The notes below the pieces were generated by a model that saw only the letters and a list, made by a program, of their open reading frames with translations, searched no databases and had not been told where the DNA came from. A DNA stretch of 7,875 bases, from positions 1-7,875 of the forward strand of contig JAAYGP010000120.1 in the NCBI GenBank assembly GCA_012727625.1, read 5' to 3'. The DNA is from Clostridiaceae bacterium. Its GTDB lineage: Bacteria > Bacillota > Clostridia > DSM-8532. This document shows, piece by piece, positions 6,051-7,875 of the stretch; position 1 is the first letter of the stretch, and each line of letters begins with the position of its first letter. The translations under genes and the position numbers were made by a program.

Positions 6051-7673
6051 TTATTTTTCCAGATAACAATTCCACAAACTTTCGGCGTAACAGTCAACAA
6101 CGCCCCAATCTCCGCCTTTAACATGCTTGCATAGTACAATAGAGTGTGGACCTAAACCAAGAGGCCAGCCAAGACAATACTCGTCAATTATCATTTTGTT
6201 GGCGTCTTTGGCTGCCTGATACGCTCCTTCAATTGTAGGTGCAGCAATACCATTCATAATTGTATTATGAAGATTATCGGGTTTTACTATTGAATTAAGG
6301 CCATAAACTATTCCGGAAAGGCCCTGAACCCACTGGCTAGCCATTTGCTGCAGAACGTCTGCTGAAACAGAGGCAAAATGCAGGAACATACCGGTATCCC
6401 AATAAGTCATACCTATTCCATAATCGCCTTCTTCTATAATTCTAAGTTCAGCGTCAATGCCAATTTCAAGGAGCATTCCCTGAATTGCTGTTGCAGCATC
6501 AAGGCAAGCTTGTTCGTTTTTAACGCTGATAAACGTTTTAAATCCGGTGGGATATCCAGCTTCAGTCAATAACGATTTTGCCTTTTCAACATTATATTCA
6601 TACCCTGCAACTTCATTACTGTAATATGGCGATTCAGGGCCAACTGAACAGAATTGGTTTATTGGTTTGAAATAACCATAGAATATTTCATCGCAGATTA
6701 GTTGCTGGTCAATAGCATGGCATATGGCTTTTCTGACAAGCAGGTTTGCGCATGGGTTATTCTTGTTTTCCGGGGTAACAGTATCAAATGCAAGGAAAGG
6801 TAATTGGGTCATTACAGAGCCGGTTGCAGCAACAAATCCATCTTTCACAAGTTTGTCCAACAAAGCAAAGTCAATCAGATATGCCGCATCGATGTCACCA
6901 TTTTTAAGAGACGCTTCAGTAACAAGAGAATCAGCTATGAATACGAGTTCAATTCCATCAAGATGCGGTTCGCCTCTCCAATAATCACTGAATTTTTCAT
7001 ATGTAATTTTTACGTCCCTCTCCCAGGATGCAAGCTTAAATGGGCCTGTTCCGACGGGATGTTCATTGAGATAGTCTTCTCCATGCTTTTCATAAGCCTC
7101 TTTTGAAGTAACTGTACCGACATCACGGCAAAGGGTGGCAGGAAGAGTCATGTCAGGTTCTTTTAAGTACAATGTAACTTCCATGTCGCCGGTGGCTTCA
7201 GCTCTGTCCCATTTACTGCAAAATGAAGAAGATTTTCTGCCTGTTTCCTTGTAAAGATTGAGACTAAAAGCTACGTCCTCTGCATCCATGGTAGTACCGT
7301 CATGGAACTTAACACCGTCTTTAACTTTCATCTTGTACAGAAGATTGTCATAATCGTATTCAAGTGATTCGATAAGATAAGGTTGCGCCTTTCCGGTCAG
7401 ATCCGTCCTCATTAATGTTTCATAAATACACATATCATTTATATATTCTGCCGGACCGACCTGCTTTGTATACAGAGCAGAGGCCATGTCTTTCATATAA
7501 GAGATGACAAGTGTGCCGCCTTTCTGAATTCCCCCTGTTTTACCTGATGTTTCCGTAGGTGTTGTTTTTGTTGTTGTGCTTTGTGCAGCAGGAGTACTCC
7601 CGTTACATGCAGCAAACAAAAACAAAATCATTACAGCAAGTGCAGTACAAAAGAGTCTTTTTAGATTTTTCAT
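6051..7673 (-). CDS. Extracellular solute-binding protein, family 5 (Dpp/Opp type), lipoprotein
   Basis: This 540-residue lipoprotein would capture the substrate outside the cell and deliver it to DppBC. The N-terminus has basic residues, a hydrophobic core (about 8-20) and a lipobox-like FAAC with Cys23 as the lipidation site. A Ser/Thr/Pro-rich linker (about 25-46) follows. Family 5 marks include KVKDGVKFHDGT (116-127), AEDVAFSLN (131-139), HPVGTGPFKLASWE (205-218), RKAICHAID (314-322) and NVEKAKSLLTEAGYP (361-375). The C-terminal WxxDxxDP-like segment usual in dipeptide binders is not recognisable; MTYWDTGMF then FASVSADV (about 422-440) stand there. The ligand may therefore not be an ordinary peptide, and I give no dppA symbol. 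The start is clear: AAGGAGGT lies just upstream of ATG 7673. It is the first gene of the transporter locus and appears intact. Confidence 0.92.
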   Translation of the reverse strand: MKNLKRLFCTALAVMILFLFAACNGSTPAAQSTTTKTTPTETSGKTGGIQKGGTLVISYMKDMASALYTKQVGPAEYINDMCIYETLMRTDLTGKAQPYLIESLEYDYDNLLYKMKVKDGVKFHDGTTMDAEDVAFSLNLYKETGRKSSSFCSKWDRAEATGDMEVTLYLKEPDMTLPATLCRDVGTVTSKEAYEKHGEDYLNEHPVGTGPFKLASWERDVKITYEKFSDYWRGEPHLDGIELVFIADSLVTEASLKNGDIDAAYLIDFALLDKLVKDGFVAATGSVMTQLPFLAFDTVTPENKNNPCANLLVRKAICHAIDQQLICDEIFYGYFKPINQFCSVGPESPYYSNEVAGYEYNVEKAKSLLTEAGYPTGFKTFISVKNEQACLDAATAIQGMLLEIGIDAELRIIEEGDYGIGMTYWDTGMFLHFASVSADVLQQMASQWVQGLSGIVYGLNSIVKPDNLHNTIMNGIAAPTIEGAYQAAKDANKMIIDEYCLGWPLGLGPHSIVLCKHVKGGDWGVVDCYAESLWNCYLEK

Positions 7674-7791
7674 AATTTACCTCCTTTTTTATTTGACATA
7701 AAGCCCTAAACAGGCGTGAAAATCATAGTGGCATTTTCCACCAGCAATGAAGAGTGAAAATTCTTCGGGATAAACTAGACATAAAACCAGG
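7674..7791 (-). promoter_or_regulatory. Leader and presumed promoter region of the binding-protein gene
   Basis: This is the non-coding stretch upstream of the first transporter gene. The Shine-Dalgarno AAGGAGGT lies immediately before the start at 7673. A -10-like TATGAT occurs on the minus strand (complement of 7727-7722), but no good -35 hexamer stands at the right distance, so the promoter itself is not established. Short imperfect repeats (GTGAAAAT twice, GTGG/CCAC near 7729-7742) could be regulator contacts but are too small to call. Confidence 0.35.
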
Positions 7792-7852
7792 CCAAATTGT
7801 GCTATATATGGTATAATAGAACATGGTAGAATGCCATATACAGCACATTTGG
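7792..7852. promoter_or_regulatory. Large imperfect dyad in the divergent promoter region, possible operator
   Basis: The left arm 7792-7811 (CCAAATTGTGCTATATATGG) and right arm 7834-7852 match as inverted repeats except for one extra base and one mismatch, around a 22-base centre. The plus-strand -10 box lies directly inside the left arm, and the right arm reaches into the ribosome-binding site of the gene at 7866. This is a natural place for a dimeric or tetrameric repressor controlling the rightward gene and perhaps also the leftward transporter. Because the -10 is inside the dyad, the left arm would not be in the rightward transcript, so a DNA operator is more likely than an RNA hairpin. 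Confidence 0.6.
7809..7817 (+). promoter_or_regulatory. Extended -10 promoter (TGGTATAAT)
   Basis: A perfect TATAAT (7812-7817) is preceded by TGn (7809-7811), an extended -10 element. The region about 17 bases upstream has no good -35, which an extended -10 can compensate for. Transcription would start near 7824, about 40 bases before the ATG at 7866. Confidence 0.6.
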
Positions 7853-7875
7853 GAGGAGTATAAAAATGATTACAC
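7851..7875 (+). CDS. Start of an unidentified plus-strand gene, cut by window edge
   Basis: A strong Shine-Dalgarno GGGAGGAG (7851-7858) stands 7 bases before ATG at 7866-7868, with an extended -10 promoter about 50 bases upstream. Only Met-Ile-Thr and one further base are visible, so nothing can be said about the product. The feature span includes the ribosome-binding site because the coding part is only 10 bases. A gene divergent from a transporter operon and led by a dyad is often its regulator, but that is a guess from position. Confidence 0.55.

Noticed and set aside
1..7875. CRISPR array, tRNA or rRNA genes
   Set aside because: No regularly spaced repeats and no tRNA- or rRNA-like segments were seen; nearly all of the window is accounted for by the genes listed.

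Overview
The window looks like a chromosomal segment from an AT-rich Gram-positive bacterium, most likely of the class Clostridia. The basis is strong Shine-Dalgarno sites (AAGGAGGT, GGGAGGAG), a lipoprotein-type binding protein and modest GC content by eye. A species cannot be named from the sequence alone.

Layout. Apart from an IS fragment and the first bases of a gene at the right edge, every gene is on the minus strand, so the gene order below runs from right to left. At 7866 a plus-strand gene begins and runs off the window; it is preceded by an extended -10 promoter inside a large imperfect dyad. Reading leftward there is a complete five-gene ABC importer locus of the peptide/opine/nickel (Dpp/Opp) class: lipoprotein substrate-binding protein (7673-6051), permease DppB (5859-4909), permease DppC (4918-4028), ATPase DppD (4025-3012) and ATPase DppF (3028-2033). 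The four membrane and ATPase genes overlap or nearly touch. The binding protein is separated from them by about 190 bp holding a perfect 14-bp stem. After a 195-bp gap follows an enzyme of the isocitrate lyase/phosphoenolpyruvate mutase superfamily (1837-902). Then come about 180-190 bp of the left end of an IS3-type insertion sequence (about 699-880) and a ketopantoate reductase family gene (about 698-1) that has lost its N-terminus at the IS junction and runs off the left edge.

How it fits together. The operon looks designed to import a small substrate and process it with a C-C/C-P-lyase-like enzyme and possibly a ketopantoate-reductase-like dehydrogenase. The sequence carries several lesions, however. 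dppC has an in-frame TAA at 4235-4237, with the rest of the permease continuing in the same frame. dppF has valine in place of the invariant glycine just before the Walker A lysine. The reductase lacks its nucleotide-binding N-terminus. The simplest reading is a transport locus in decay, or a sequence with point errors, rather than a new working system. The points of most interest are these lesions, the atypical active site of the lyase-like enzyme, the stem between binding protein and permease genes, and the dyad at the right edge.
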